A stretch of 64,000 nt of DNA from Agaricus subrufescens (GCA_029945375.1 CM057062.1:2991564-3055563), one strand, 5' to 3'; positions 20,750 to 32,268 are shown, counted from the stretch's first letter. The notes: a model not told the origin generated them from the sequence alone. Numbers and translations are program-made.

Positions 20750-22645
20750 AGTTTACAATGTTGAACCATGGAGTACCATAGACTACTTTGGTACAAGCTA
20801 CTGTTTGTATTTAGTGGCCGTTTTACTTAACTCCAATGAATGCAGTATAAGGATACTTTGAGGATATTATGCCAGGAATAATGGGACTGCAGTGTCGTAA
20901 ATGCAGTTCTGTGGTATCAAGAATGATTGTACTATGGAATTGAGTGCTGTTGAACTGTGGTACTCTCTGCCTACAAGGGCCTAGAGGGAGAGGGCGTGAT
21001 AGTCCTATGGTATTCTGCATGCTAGGGCACCACAGTACTACTATACCACATCAGCCTAGGCGGAGAGTTCCTTAATACTCTTTCCACCAGGACATGGTAG
21101 TACTATGATACTAGCAGGGAGAGAGTCGTGATAATCTCCATGTCAAGGCCTGTCAGTACTACTGTACTTCGGTGCCAGAGACAGAGAGTACCCTGATACT
21201 CTCGCTGTCAGCGCACCGAAGTACTCTGGTTCTTTCGCATCAAGGTGACACAGTACTACTATACTTGGATGGCCTAGACAGAGAGTACCCTGATACTCTC
21301 GCTGTCTGTGCAGTGTGGTACCCTGGTACTCTGAACATTAATGCGCAGTAGTACTACTGCACTTGAGTGCCATATGCCAAGAGTATCCTGATACTCTCAT
21401 TGTCAGGCCGCCATAGTTCTCTGATACTCCCAAGATCAACGCACGGTAGTACTACTGTACCCTGGTGCCATAGACAGAGAGTACCCTGATACCTGTACTG
21501 TCAGGGCATTGTTGTACTCTGGTACTCTCAACATTAAGGTAGGACAGTACTATTGTACTTTGGTGGTATGGACAGGCAGTATCCTAATACTCTCACCGTC
21601 CAGCACCATAGTACCGCAGTACCCTCTACATTAAGGTGGGGCTGTACTACTGTACTTCGGTGCCCTAGACCGAGGGTACCTTGATACTCTTGCTGTCAAC
21701 ACATCATAGTACCCTGGTACTCTCAACATCACGGTGGCATAGTACTATTGTACTTCAGTGCCCTAGACAGAGAGTACCTTGATATGCTCGCTGTCAGGGT
21801 CTCATAGTACTCTGATACCGTCAACATTAAGGTAGTAAAGTACCACTGTACCTTGGTACCCTAGACAGAGAGTACCTCGATACTCTCACTCTTAGGGCGC
21901 CATAGTACTTTGGTACTCTCAACAATAAGGTAGTACAGTACCACTGTACCTTGGTGCCCTAGACAGAGAGTACCTTGATATTCTCACTCTTAGGGCGCCG
22001 TAATACTTTGGTACTCTCAACATTAAGGTAGTACAGTACTACTGTACCTCGGCGTCCTAGACAGAGAGTACCTTGATACTCTCACTCTTAGGATGTCGTA
22101 GTACCCTGATACCCTCGACATCAAGCAGCCACAGTACCACTGTACCTTGCTGCGCTAGACCGAGAGTACCTTGATACTCTGGCTGTTAAGGCGCCATAGT
22201 ACTCTGGTACTCTCCACATTATGGCGTGGCAGCCATGTTATACTATGATAGTTCAAATTGACAGTATCATAATACTGTCCGCTCTGGGTGCATAGCAGTA
22301 CCACTGTACTGCATGGCGGATAGTATGGTGATACTCAACTGATAAACAAGAGGTATTTCTAATGGTCCTTACCTGTGATCACATCTGTATCATAGTACTG
22401 GCTCTCTTCGTAGCATCACAATTCCGCCTACTTGGAGGGACAGTGCCATGGTACTCCATCGAAGAGGGTATCACAATACTCCCCACACCAGGGTACGTCC
22501 TCCACATATGTATAAATCATAAATTTAGTAAACGATACTATGGTACTATGCATGGGCAAGGATATCGCAGTACTGCGTTGTCAACGAGTGTGAATAGTAC
22601 CGTGGCACTGTAATGGCCCTCCGCAAAATATTATGGTACTGTGGC
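20750..22645. repeat. Palindrome-rich minisatellite array 3
   Basis: Tandem array with a repeating unit of about 95 bp. Units contain GTACTACTGTAC, GAGTACCTTGATACTC and TAGTACTTTGGTACTC-type quasi-palindromes separated by about 16-nt spacers. Unit sequence differs from arrays 1 and 2, but motif geometry is the same. The most regular part is about 21140-22220. Its outer end was interrupted by an LTR element at 22650; the array flank resumes at 24387. Confidence 0.9.
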
Positions 22646-22649
22646 TATA
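22645..22649. repeat. LTR-element target duplication CTATA (left)
   Basis: CTATA directly precedes the left LTR and is repeated at 24387-24391 directly after the right LTR. Confidence 0.9.
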
Positions 22650-22877
22650 TGTTATGACTCATTATTGAATTTTCCCCTACTGTATATAGTATACTGTCTC
22701 GTTTTCTCTTCTGACTCGTAACCTGACTCGTAATGCTGGCATTATGACTCATATATAGTGATTCTACATGTATATAAGCTGTGTCCCAAACTACAGCAGA
22801 CCTTAGTTAGTTATTAATTCGTTGTTAAACAACCTTTCGTCGTCTTGACATAAGTAAACTCGTATTCACGGGTAACA
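22650..22877 (+). repeat. 5' LTR of the Gag-only element
   Basis: 228 bp, TGTTATGACTC...GGGTAACA. It contains the TATATAAGCTGTG stretch that could serve as TATA box and start region. It differs from the 3' LTR by three transitions, two of them at CpG/TpG positions (CTGT versus CCGT; CTTG versus CTCG). Confidence 0.92.
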
Positions 22878-23257
22878 AAATAACTAACTCTTCATCGGTG
22901 AACAGGGAGACCAAGTCTGTATAGACATCTCACCTGCTCAATATCCTTATCCGTTGAACGACCAGCCTAGCTAGCCGGTCACCAGTGGTGTCCCTTCGAG
23001 AATACACTGCGCCTCAGAATCCGCACATGTAATCGCCCAAGTCTGTATAGGCAGCGTGACCACGTAACGTAGAAATCTCGCTTCTTCATTTTCTTTCTCT
23101 CTATCATCATCCACCACGAGTCGACCTCCATCCTCTAGTTCAGACAAAGAAACATTTAACACACCCCCACCAGGACCACCAGCCAACCCCCCTTCACTCT
23201 AAACTACCCAATAACCCTTTCAACTTCGAGTCAAGAAACCCTTCTCGCATCCGGCCT

Positions 23258-24115
23258 TTGCAGACTCAAGCCCTAATTGACTCGGGGGCTGGTGCTCCCC
23301 TTGATTCGGATATTCCTTTGCGTACATCTCCTGCACTCCAATCGTTAGAAAATTCGGATTTATCAAACGAGCTCCTGGCATCTCATACTGCAACTTCACC
23401 CATATGCCCTCCGACACCTATCCATTTTCCTTCTATTGATATGTCCAACGCTGCCATTCAAGTGGCATCAGCTGCCCAAGCACAATTGCAAGCGCCGGTC
23501 GCTGCTGTCTCAGCTGCCACTATCCACACCACTCAGTCTTCATCGGGTCGCCCAAAATATAAGTTCCCTCAACCTCCAGCATTCTACGGGCACCGTGACG
23601 ACTACATCCACTGGAGAACTCAATGCGAAGTGTTCTTCACCTTTCATGCTGCGGATTTCATTAACGAAAACGACAAGACCTTGTTCATGCTGGGATTAAT
23701 GAACAGAGGTAAGGCTGTAATCTGGGTTCAATCGTTTGTGGACCAATACACAACTAATCACGTATTAATTCCTCCGTCTCATCAGGTCTTGCTGGACAAA
23801 CTGGATGAGTCTTTCACTCCGACAAATACTCAAGCTCATGCGCTTCTTGAGTTGACCTCCATCCACCAGCAAGGTGAAGCTATATCAACCTTCAACCCTC
23901 GTTTCAGGATCGCTGCCCATCGAGCTGGACTCAAAGATGACCAAGTTCTGATTGACTACTATGAGAAGGCGATCGACACTCATATCCAGATGGAAATCCG
24001 AACACGACTTCCTTTGCCTATGAAGTTTGACGAGTGGACTACATTAGCTCATCAAATTGACAATTTCAGCGACCACCGTACTGAGAATCACATGGAAACT
24101 CCGGATTGGTTTTAA
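23258..24115 (+). CDS. Gag-like capsid protein of the LTR element
   Basis: An open frame of 285 codons. Because the listed start is not necessarily an ATG, the internal MSNAAIQVASAAQ (about 23441) is an alternative start. The central part FPQPPAFYGHRDDYIHWRTQ followed by LLDKLDESFTPTNTQAHALLELTSI is typical of Ty3/Gypsy-type Gag (a retrotrans_gag-like fold). It stops at LPMKFDEWTTLAHQIDNFSD without a CCHC knuckle or any Pol domain. The likely role is packaging of its own RNA with a helper element's Pol. The frame is intact. Confidence 0.75.
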   Translation: MQTQALIDSGAGAPLDSDIPLRTSPALQSLENSDLSNELLASHTATSPICPPTPIHFPSIDMSNAAIQVASAAQAQLQAPVAAVSAATIHTTQSSSGRPKYKFPQPPAFYGHRDDYIHWRTQCEVFFTFHAADFINENDKTLFMLGLMNRGKAVIWVQSFVDQYTTNHVLIPPSHQVLLDKLDESFTPTNTQAHALLELTSIHQQGEAISTFNPRFRIAAHRAGLKDDQVLIDYYEKAIDTHIQMEIRTRLPLPMKFDEWTTLAHQIDNFSDHRTENHMETPDWF

Positions 24116-24158
24116 AAATTAGTCGAATGCAGTGCATTCGATCATAGGAAGGGCGTTA

Positions 24159-24386
24159 TGTTATGACTCATTATTGAATTTTCCCCTACCGTATATAGTA
24201 TACTGTCTCGTTTTCTCTTCTGACTCGTAACCTGACTCGTAATGCTGGCATTATGACTCATATATAGTGATTCTACATGTATATAAGCTGTGTCCCAAAC
24301 TACAGTAGACCTTAGTTAGTTATTAATTCGTTGTTAAACAACCTTTCGTCGTCTCGACATAAGTAAACTCGTATTCACGGGTAACA
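24159..24386 (+). repeat. 3' LTR of the Gag-only element
   Basis: 228 bp, identical in length to the 5' LTR, with three substitutions. It is preceded by the purine-rich AGGAAGGGCG that could act as the polypurine tract, and followed by the target duplication CTATA. Confidence 0.92.
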
Positions 24387-24395
24387 CTATAACCT

Positions 24396-24487
24396 CATCA
24401 TTATCTAGGGAGCGTGAGACTCAGACACACGACCCGGTGTGTGGACTTGTGACGACCGGGCGTGCGAGTCTCATGCATTATTCGACC
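24396..24487 (-). repeat. 92-bp terminal inverted repeat, right copy
   Basis: Reads CATCATTATCTAGGGAGCGT... to ...TTATTCGACC. Its reverse complement is the 8838-8929 repeat with nine mismatches and no gaps. It directly follows the remnant of array 3 left after removing the LTR element. Confidence 0.85.
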
Positions 24488-24664
24488 GTCCCCTGCCCCC
24501 AAAAAGCAGGTTTGATGGCACGCTTGCATCCAGCACCCTTCGCAGACGCATGGAATCAAATGCGTATCCTTCGGTGATGGTGATTCTCAACGCCATGGCT
24601 AGCTGAGAAAGAGGATCCCAGATGACGCCTATAGCTCCAAAAACACGCAAACCCTCGCACGGCC

Positions 24665-26705
24665 ATGTCCTCGAGGCACCTCTACCCCTCTGCAGATGCC
24701 CTAGTATTGGAGTCGCTCAAGGGAGCAGTATTGCTCAATCCGATTTTATGGCTGTACGCATTCAGTTCTGCTCCCTATCGATGCACTTGACTCAACATTC
24801 TTAACAAGTCATGCGACATCGCGTACCATTTACACAGCTGATCGAACTGACGACGTCCAGGTCGCAGTCATCTCCGGTGGTGGGGCTGGCCACGAACCCG
24901 CTCATGCAGGATACACTGGCCGAGGAATGCTTTCAGCCTGCGTCTCAGGCGAGATCTTTGCCAGTCCCAGTTCAAAACAAATCCTACACACCATACGAGT
25001 CGCAGCATGCCCAAGTGCAGCTCTGGTCAAGAAATGCGATGTCCTTGTCATCATCAACAACTATACCGGCGATCGTCTCAATTTCGGTCTTGCGATCGAA
25101 AAGGCCAAGGTCCTCTACCCTGATATCAACATTGCCAGTGTGGTAGTGTCTGACGATGTCTCCCTTCTTGATTCGCCGACCACTCAGGCTGTTGGACCTC
25201 GCGGTCTAGCGGGCAATATTCTCGTTTGTAAACTTCTCGGAGCTCTAGCGGAAACTGGAGCAGACCTAGAAACTGTCAAATCATATGGAGACGTCGTAGT
25301 TTCCGATCTTTCCTGCATCGGCGTCACCCTTGAACACTGCCATGTCCCAGGACGAGCATCCAATTCGGAAACTATGCCTGAGGGGGAGTGTGAAGTCGGT
25401 TTAGGACTGCATAATGAAGCCGGAGTGAGTCGTAGACAGATGGATGGAATCCAGGGCGTCATTCGGGAAATGATAGACATGATTCTAAATAGCAAGACAG
25501 AGTCATCGTCGGTCGTAGGAAGAGAAGACGACTTGGTGTTATTTGTGAATAACTTGGGGGGCGTTTCGCAACTCGAGATGGGTGCGATACTCTCGGATGT
25601 AGTAGATGAACTAGGTTCGTCATATTCCTCCCATAGTAGCGTCCTAAGCTGAGGGTTACAGATAAACGAGATCTGCGCCCGCGGAGGATCTATCTGTCAT
25701 CGTTCATGACATCCCTCAATGCTCCTGGATTCTCAATTTCGATACTGAACACATCTGCAGTCGACCGCAAACTGATATCAAAGGGCCTTTCCATCAACAC
25801 GTATAACTTACTAGACGGACCTACCGAAGCCCATTCATGGCTGGGTGTTCGACAATGCTGGGACAGAGTCACCCGCCCTCAAGGTACCTTAGATGACACT
25901 TACGATGCCACCGACTATCCCTCCCGAAGCACTAGCAAAGATCAAACTTCAAACATAGCTCTCAATGTTCGACTTCCTGCTACAATCGAACCCGCGCTTC
26001 GATCAGCATGCAAGACCGTCCTTGGAATTGAAAAAGAGCTGACCGAATATGATACTATAGCCGGAGACGGGGATTGTGGTTATACCTTTACGGCTGGGGC
26101 AAGAGGTGAGAACATACATGCGCTCCTTTCAACTTCTAAACGACTTCTGGCCGAATATCAGGGCTGCTTTCTGAAATCGAAAACCGGGGAAACATTCTGC
26201 TTGCTATGGATCCTGCGACGTTGACCGAAAGAATAGCTGATATTCTGGAGGACAAGATGGGCGGAACAATCGGCGCGTGTAAATAAACTCTTTTTCTTCC
26301 TCTTACCATTCCTCATTCCTCATTTATCGTTCCGTAGTGTTTGGAATTTATCTCAACGCATATTCACATGCACTCCGATCCACAAGTGAACTACACAAAG
26401 CACCTTTACAAGCCCTCGAAAACCTATGCCGTCACACAACAGCCAAACCAGGCGACCGAACAGTTATAGACGCACTTCGACCGTTCTGCGAAGTGTTTGC
26501 CGACAGTGGGGATCTTAGACAAGCAGTTTCGGCTGCCATGTCTGGGGCTATGCGGACGCGTGAGATGAAAGCGAGGTTGGGGAGGGCGGCTTATGTTGGG
26601 AAAATGATGGAGGAAGGTTATGGTGTTGTGGATCCTGGTGCTTGGGGTGTTGCAAAATTGTTAGAAGGGTTTTCTGAGGGATTTTTTCCTTCAGGTAGAG
26701 GATAA
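24665..26705 (+). CDS. Dihydroxyacetone (glycerone) kinase, probable N-terminal frameshift
   Basis: ATP-dependent kinase of dihydroxyacetone, a two-domain DhaK-DhaL fusion acting in the cytosol. DhaK: start MSSRHLYPSADALVLESLKGAV (24665), then SGGGAGHEPAHAGYTGRGM, INNYTGDRLNFGLA and the substrate-binding His in HCHVPGR. DhaL: DTIAGDGDCG supplies the metal-binding acids, followed by GNILLAMDPATLTERIADIL and FGIYLNAYSHAL; the stop is at 26705. Introns at about 25617, 26106 and 26279 keep phase. The frame changes between NPIL (about 24755) and the frame leading to SGGGAG (about 24790), with no convincing intron. This suggests an indel or a sequence error. The gene lies just outside the giant KDZ element. 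Confidence 0.85.
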
Positions 26706-26879
26706 GAGTCGATTAGGGAGATTTTATGGAATGCTTTGATGCAATTACTTGTTTGCTTCTTATTCGTGATTTCTGACCTGTGATCAGGAGGAAGAGCAAG
26801 TTTAGTATTGGATTATTGACGACGACATCAGATGACTAAACAGCGACAAGGTTCAAAATTGAAGTGGCTCTGTATACAA

Positions 26880-29329
26880 TTATTCAGGATATGGGATCAC
26901 ATAGCACATCTTTGGTCTCTTTTCCGCTTGATATACAAAGATTATCACTCGTTCACTTGGTACACCTCCGAAAACAACAACCTCGAATTCCGGTGAGCGT
27001 CGTTGAATCTCTTCTAGCTCTGATACAAATGCTTTTAATTCAGCACTTGAACGCGGCTGTCGCAAAAATGAAAACATCATCTGTTTAGTTCAAGCCTTAA
27101 CAAGCTGGGCACGCTCACCCGATTTAGTCTCAAATCCTTGTTGAAAAGCTCGCCAAATCTTCCTTTATACACCTTAGCCGGGCTCATCTCTTTCCAATCG
27201 AGGTGTCCAAACTTGAGGCTTCCGAGCTGTACTTTCCGATAAAGGTTCGTATTTGTGCTCGAGAACTCGCCCCACTGTAAAAAAAAAATGAGGTTCGGGA
27301 TTGAAACCGGGAGTGTTCAGATGACCTACCCCATAAAAAACAAGAGAAGCTAAGAAGCCTGAACGGAGTTGGTAACATAGCTTGGCCATTCGGACCTCCG
27401 GTAGCAGTACCTCATACATATCAGCCTGCATGTGCAAGCCGTCTTCTCGTTTGCGCCAAATTATGAATGGAAAAAATGCGACATTAGTGACGATATCACG
27501 GAAGAGTGCTGAGTGAAATTCTGTAACTGCTGATGACGGTGTCTTGCCATCCAACGATGAGCAATACTGGAGCCAAGTAGATTTAACTGATGCTGATACC
27601 AATACTGCCTCAACATTGGTCGCAAAGGATGGAACACAACACTTACCCGGCGGTACGTCATCTCCACTACATTTCTTCCAAAGCTCAATCAGCTTCTGTG
27701 CCACAATTTTCTCGATATCGTCGGCATCACCAACATGAAATTCCCCGGACCTACGCGAGTCCTGCAGGTAGTCGGCAAATGATGCATGAAGGAACGTCAA
27801 CCCCTCCTTATGCGCAATTTTCCAATCGGGTATCTTTAGTGCCGATCGACACTTGATCAAAGATGCGTAAATGGTATTTTGGTTGAGGGCGAAGAATATG
27901 GACATTCCTCTGAGTGTCCGGAGAACACCTCGAAAATAGAAAGGTCCATGAATAGTGGAGCCAAGCAACAACTTAGCTGCTGGCCAGAGCGCCGATGGAA
28001 TTGAAGAGAGGATCTCGTGGTAGAGCGCGTCCAAATGAACAAACGGGTTTTCGTTTGTTGGAACGGCGCTAGAACGGTCGATAACAGCTATCAGGATCTC
28101 GAACCGCGATGTAGGATCACCGTGATCCGGATCTTCGACAAAGCGCACCGCCACTTCGGCATACGCGAAAAGGCCCGAAGCAGCGACAACGAGTTTCAAG
28201 AAATCGGTTTTACTAGGCCAGTCACTCTCAACAGAGTACCGGAACTTCTTCTGGATCGCCTTGAATCTTGATCGCAGAAACCGCTCAACATCCGCGCATG
28301 CTTCAGTGGAATCGATAGGAATGTATTCTATCCAGCAGCTCTGCCGCACTTCATCATCATCCTCAAACGTGTTGGATATTTGTGACTCGGGTCGACTGGC
28401 GATAATCCAGGCAAGGGGAACTTCAGGGTACTCCCGCGCAAAGGTGTTGATAAGCCTGATGATATCGCACTGCGCATCCTCTCCTCGTAATTCATCAAGC
28501 CCGTCTAGTAATATGCCCCAACGTTTACCACCTGCTCCAATCTTCCTCTCTACGAACGGTTCAACAATAAATGTCGCAAACTGAGCTTGTATATCCCCAC
28601 GTAGCAACTCCGGATCAAGACTAATTCTCTCAACGATGTAATTGCGATAAGCATCGATTCGAGTGGCTAACTGATAGGCGATAGTGATGAAGATCCCATT
28701 AGGGTTGCTGCGTTTGTTTGGTCTCGAAATGAATATGGATGCACCGAGGGATTTAGTTTTGGCGAGATATTCGGCAAATGTCTGGACGATAGCTGATTTC
28801 CCAACACCAGCGGGACCGGTGATCCATAATAACAGTTCCTGTAGGGCTTTGCCCTCGAACCAGGCGGTAACTCGAGCAATTAACTTGACACGAGTCTCAG
28901 GATGGCATCGTGGAGGAGGAGAGCGAGCGGAGGAATCGTGAGCAGCGCCCTGGATTATATTTTGTGAAAGTTTATCCATGACTTGACGAAGACAAAGTGA
29001 GTTCGAGTAGAAATTTGAACATGGGATAGCGTACCCTCTCTTACTGTAGCACGATCGCCTTGAATATTGAACACTGGATTATTGTTCACTGTCTGACTCT
29101 GCGCCATATAATTCTGATCTCCTCGCACAGCTGTCACATTAGAATTGGTCATAGCGAAGTGGTGCGCATTTTCGAAGACGCTTCCCGATCCTGCATGATG
29201 TGAGGGCGAATCAGCTCATATCCAAAGAGAATTTTTCCTGAGGCGCTGACCGTCATTGGTCCGGTTCTTTGAGGAGAAGATCTCTGATAGCCAATCTTTG
29301 AATTTATCTCGCTTTTTTTGGGGTGCCAT
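26880..29329 (-). CDS. NACHT-domain STAND receptor (NLR-like), 739 aa, copy 1
   Basis: Five exons, all in phase: 29329-29251, 29190-29035, 28981-27330, 27274-27119 and 27056-26880. The N-terminus MAPQKKRDKFKDWLSEIF looks like a short amphipathic helix. It is followed by an Asn/Gln-rich, beta-prone segment (NSNVTAVRGDQN...VNNNPVFNIQGD). The NACHT module has Walker A GPAGVGKSA and Walker B LLDGLDEL, an IIASRPES sensor and a DSTEACADVERFL helix. A winged-helix-like part contains LTFLHASFADYL. The C-terminus (SSAELKAFVSELEEIQ...EVVVFGGVP) is conserved with the second copy at 58184. No WD40, ankyrin or TPR repeats are visible. Family members act in fungal non-self recognition and cell death; function here is inferred. 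The open frame extends upstream of 29329 in phase, so an earlier start is possible. Confidence 0.88.
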
Positions 29330-30388
29330 TTTATAGAGAAAAGAAAGTCGAGGTGGTTGTGGGAGGAGAGATCGGTGTAGGGCTGTGTTAACAACATGCC
29401 AGACAACGTGCAGGGCGCTCGGCATCTTCCAAGAGCCTATCTCACGACACATGGTTATAATAATAGCGGTGCTCATCCCATGTTCGAGACCAAGTCACCT
29501 CCGCATCTGCTGCGAGAAATTGAAATAAACACGCCTGTTTTTAGAGATAAGCTTGAACCTCCGCAATTTTTGCTTTTGCTATAACGGAGTGACGGATTCT
29601 CTGAAAATTTAATGTTCATGAAGTGCAAGAAGGCAGGATGGATAAAGGGAAGAGTGGGAACAAAGCAGTAAGATTACTGAAGAGGGTGGTAGGGGTTGAC
29701 GTTGTGACGTTGTTGATCCTGCTTCTAGCAACGCCCAGTGTGGTATGTGGATTCTGTTTCAAGGCAGGAAGTAAAACAAGCGAAAATATTGAGGAATAAT
29801 CTGGGAGTGATGGCGTGATCCTAGTTGATAGAATGCAACAAGGAAAACGCATGAGTGAGTTCAATGATGCATGGTACATAACCTCTTGGCTCACTTAAAT
29901 CCAGCCCAGTCATCGCTCGGAAGTCGGGACAAATCCTTTATCCAGTAGACAAGGGCATTTGTCGGAAAAATCAAATGACCGTGTGAAGGCATTATCTGGC
30001 CTTTAAAGGCTCGTTACCTGTAAAGGCCATAACAGTAAAACGATATCTGGCAAGGTCGGCCTGAAAAGGCATAGTCATGCAGGGTTATGCCTTATGTGTC
30101 AAGGATAATGCCTTGGCAGCCTAGGGCCTATCCCAAAAAGGTTTACCGGAGCCTTGTGCTCCAGCTTTTCCCAGGCTTGTCTTTACAGTTAATTTCCCAC
30201 CTACGAAGTCCCTTTAAAGTTTGCCAGTTGTAGTAATCGAACCGTAGACTTACTGATTATTTACTTACCTTATGAGAGTTTCACACTGCGAACAAAACCA
30301 CTACACTAAATGTCCGATGATATATAACAAACTTGACTCAATATGAGGTACATCCAAGCCCTATAAGCATATAGTATGATCTCTACTA
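29330..30388. other. NACHT 5' flank and intergenic sequence
   Basis: About 29400-29440 contains a segment strongly conserved upstream of the second NACHT gene; on the minus strand it reads ATGCCGAGCGCCCT... with CGTTGTCTGGC. The rest has no convincing gene. Repeated AAGGC/GCCTT words near 29990-30170 could be sub-terminal repeats of the neighbouring Plavaka-type element. Confidence 0.4.
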
Positions 30389-32268
30389 CTACGATCGGTT
30401 GTGAGTGCTACGACGTGTTTTCTCTGTTGTAGTCATATTACCTCTGCCCCTTCCTCTGCCTCTAGTTGTTTTACCACCCCGAGTAGGGCCTCCATCAGGC
30501 TGGGTTAGCACATTGACCATGGGGGAAGGAGTTTGTATGGGAGCATGTGGAGACGTTGACCTCGCTGGTACAGGTGTATCAGATAATGATGGGATAATTA
30601 TTGGTGCAGCCAATGATGAGATTGCTGCACCAGAAGAGACGATCGGATGATGGATGAGTGCGGGAGAGTCTTCCCCTTCATCATCATTCTCGGAATTCTC
30701 CTGATCTAAAGTTAGAACAGAACCCGGGGTCGATGTTGGCAATGTGAAAGGAATATTGCGATGAGAATTCGATAATGATGAGATTTGGGTTCCATGGGAA
30801 ATTGATGGACCATCAGAGCTATTAGTTTGCTGAACGTTACTGACAGAGCTCAAAGGCATGTTAGCAAGATTATGAGCGAGATCATCTACATCTAAAAATA
30901 AAATCAATTCAAAGCTCATGAATGTGTGAATAGAACAGCAATACCTCGACTCATTGCTGAAATGGGCGGCCCTTCACATTCTGATGGAACTTCTGATAGA
31001 GCAGCATCAAGGGCTGCCAAGCGAGAATTGTTACTAGCAGGAATATCAAACGTCTCATGGTTAGAGTCTGTGTCAGCCTCCCCGAAGAGCCTCATGTTCC
31101 AAATTTTGATAATCTTTTGAAAGCGGGGTGACTCTTGATGTATTTCGATCCGTTGTTTGTATGCTAAAAATGCCGATCCGTAATCGATTCCTGATTTTGC
31201 ACCAATCTCTTCGAAGCTAGTGTCATTGGACAACAAGTGAATTGCCTAGAAGACTTGGTTAAACTATTTTCGCATACAAACTATTTTGACTTACCACAAC
31301 ACAACAAAATGAAATAAAGCCAGATGTTACGGATTTGATACCCCACTTCATGCCATGGCTGTTCTTTGGCTTTTTTCCTCTGACCGCCGAATATCCGAAT
31401 AAGGAACATATACCAATCTAGTTATTTATTTTTATCAGCATAAATACAAACGAGTAAATCAAGACTTACCAAGAACAGGACATCATTTTGAAAGATGCCA
31501 TCGGCATCAATAACACCCCTAGAATATATGATTGGGGCGAGAAGCGGCTCAAATTTCTGCCCCTCCATATACAGTTGACGACATATCTCACTTCTCCCAC
31601 GCACTTCAGCATTGGCCCACAATTCTAATGTTATCTCAGGATAGGATGGTCCAAATAAATTCTGAGTTCGAGTATGAAGTCTGGAAATCAAGTTGGAGTG
31701 CTGCTGTTGCGCTAATTTGTTGAACTACAGCCAGTTAATAGTATTAAAAATAGGACAAATGAAACACATACGTTTATTCCAAACTCGGATAGTTCCTCGA
31801 GATAACTATGATAGCGCTCAGGAACACACTCATATAGCCTATACCGGATGTGTTCCATTGTATTTTCAGTAGACAGATATTGAGTCTCAATGGAAATCAG
31901 ATTGGGCGGACAAGGGCTCTGAAATACCGATGGCTTGACCCAAAGAAAATCTAAAAGTGTAAATTGATTAGCGATGGTGAGAAGGTCAGCTGCATAGTCA
32001 AGTGGGGTGGTAATCGTGATTCACGAGTTTTTCTTCGGGGGCCCCACAGCTGATCCAAGCGCAGCCGCTTTCAAATTAGCATTCTCCAAGCGCAATGAAT
32101 TAAGCTCATTCCGCGCTTCATCCAAGGCTGCTTGTGCGCTAGCAAGAGCCTGTGCATCAGAGCATAGTGTAACAATTATACAAAGATGAGACTGAGTGAC
32201 AAACATAATGACCACAAACTCACTGCTCGCAAGTTGGAAATGGTGGCCGCACTATTGGTAGATGACAT
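30389..32268 (-). CDS. Coiled-coil protein, possible second gene of the Plavaka element (DUF6698-like middle)
   Basis: Minus strand, start MSSTNSAATISNL (32268). After an intron comes a heptad-like coiled coil ALASAQAALDEARNELNSL (about 32155-32030). Later exons read TQNLFGPSYPEITLELWANAE...DADGIFQND (about 31680-31470) and, after an intron, LIGICSLFGYSAVRGKKPKN...GIKSVTSGFISF (about 31400-31290). That arrangement resembles DUF6698-type proteins common in Agaricomycetes. A Ser/Pro-rich, RG-rich tail (GGKTTRGRGRGRGN) ends at 30389. It runs in the same direction as the transposase upstream, about 610 bp away. Its role is unknown; nucleic-acid binding through the RG tail is a guess. Confidence 0.5.

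Larger units (their letters stand above)
22650..24386 (+). mobile_element. Non-autonomous, Gag-only LTR retrotransposon (1737 bp)
   Basis: Two 228-bp LTRs (22650-22877 and 24159-24386) begin TGTTA and end TAACA. They differ at 3 positions by hand alignment and are flanked by the exact duplication CTATA. The 1.28-kb interior encodes only a Gag-like frame, with no protease, reverse transcriptase or integrase. The element must be mobilised in trans. It is inserted just inside the right end of the giant KDZ element. Confidence 0.92.
8838..24487. mobile_element. Candidate giant KDZ transposon, 15.65 kb (about 13.9 kb without its LTR insertion)
   Basis: Seen: 92-bp inverted repeats at 8838-8929 and 24396-24487, aligned without gaps with 9 mismatches by hand; long quasi-palindromic arrays directly inside both ends; and a KDZ transposase gene whose stop codon lies about 25 bp from the left array. 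Other contents are a coiled-coil gene (13921-14835), about 3.4 kb without a recognisable gene, and a large repetitive gene (18273-20677). No matching 8-bp duplication is found outside the 92-bp repeats (TATGTGAT on the left, GTCCCCTG on the right). The two ends could therefore belong to different insertions, or the true ends could lie slightly further out. That this is one element is my inference. Confidence 0.6.

Noticed and set aside
8838..24487. Starship-like element with a tyrosine recombinase captain
   Set aside because: No tyrosine recombinase (DUF3435) motif is seen, and the only recombinase-like gene inside is a KDZ transposase.
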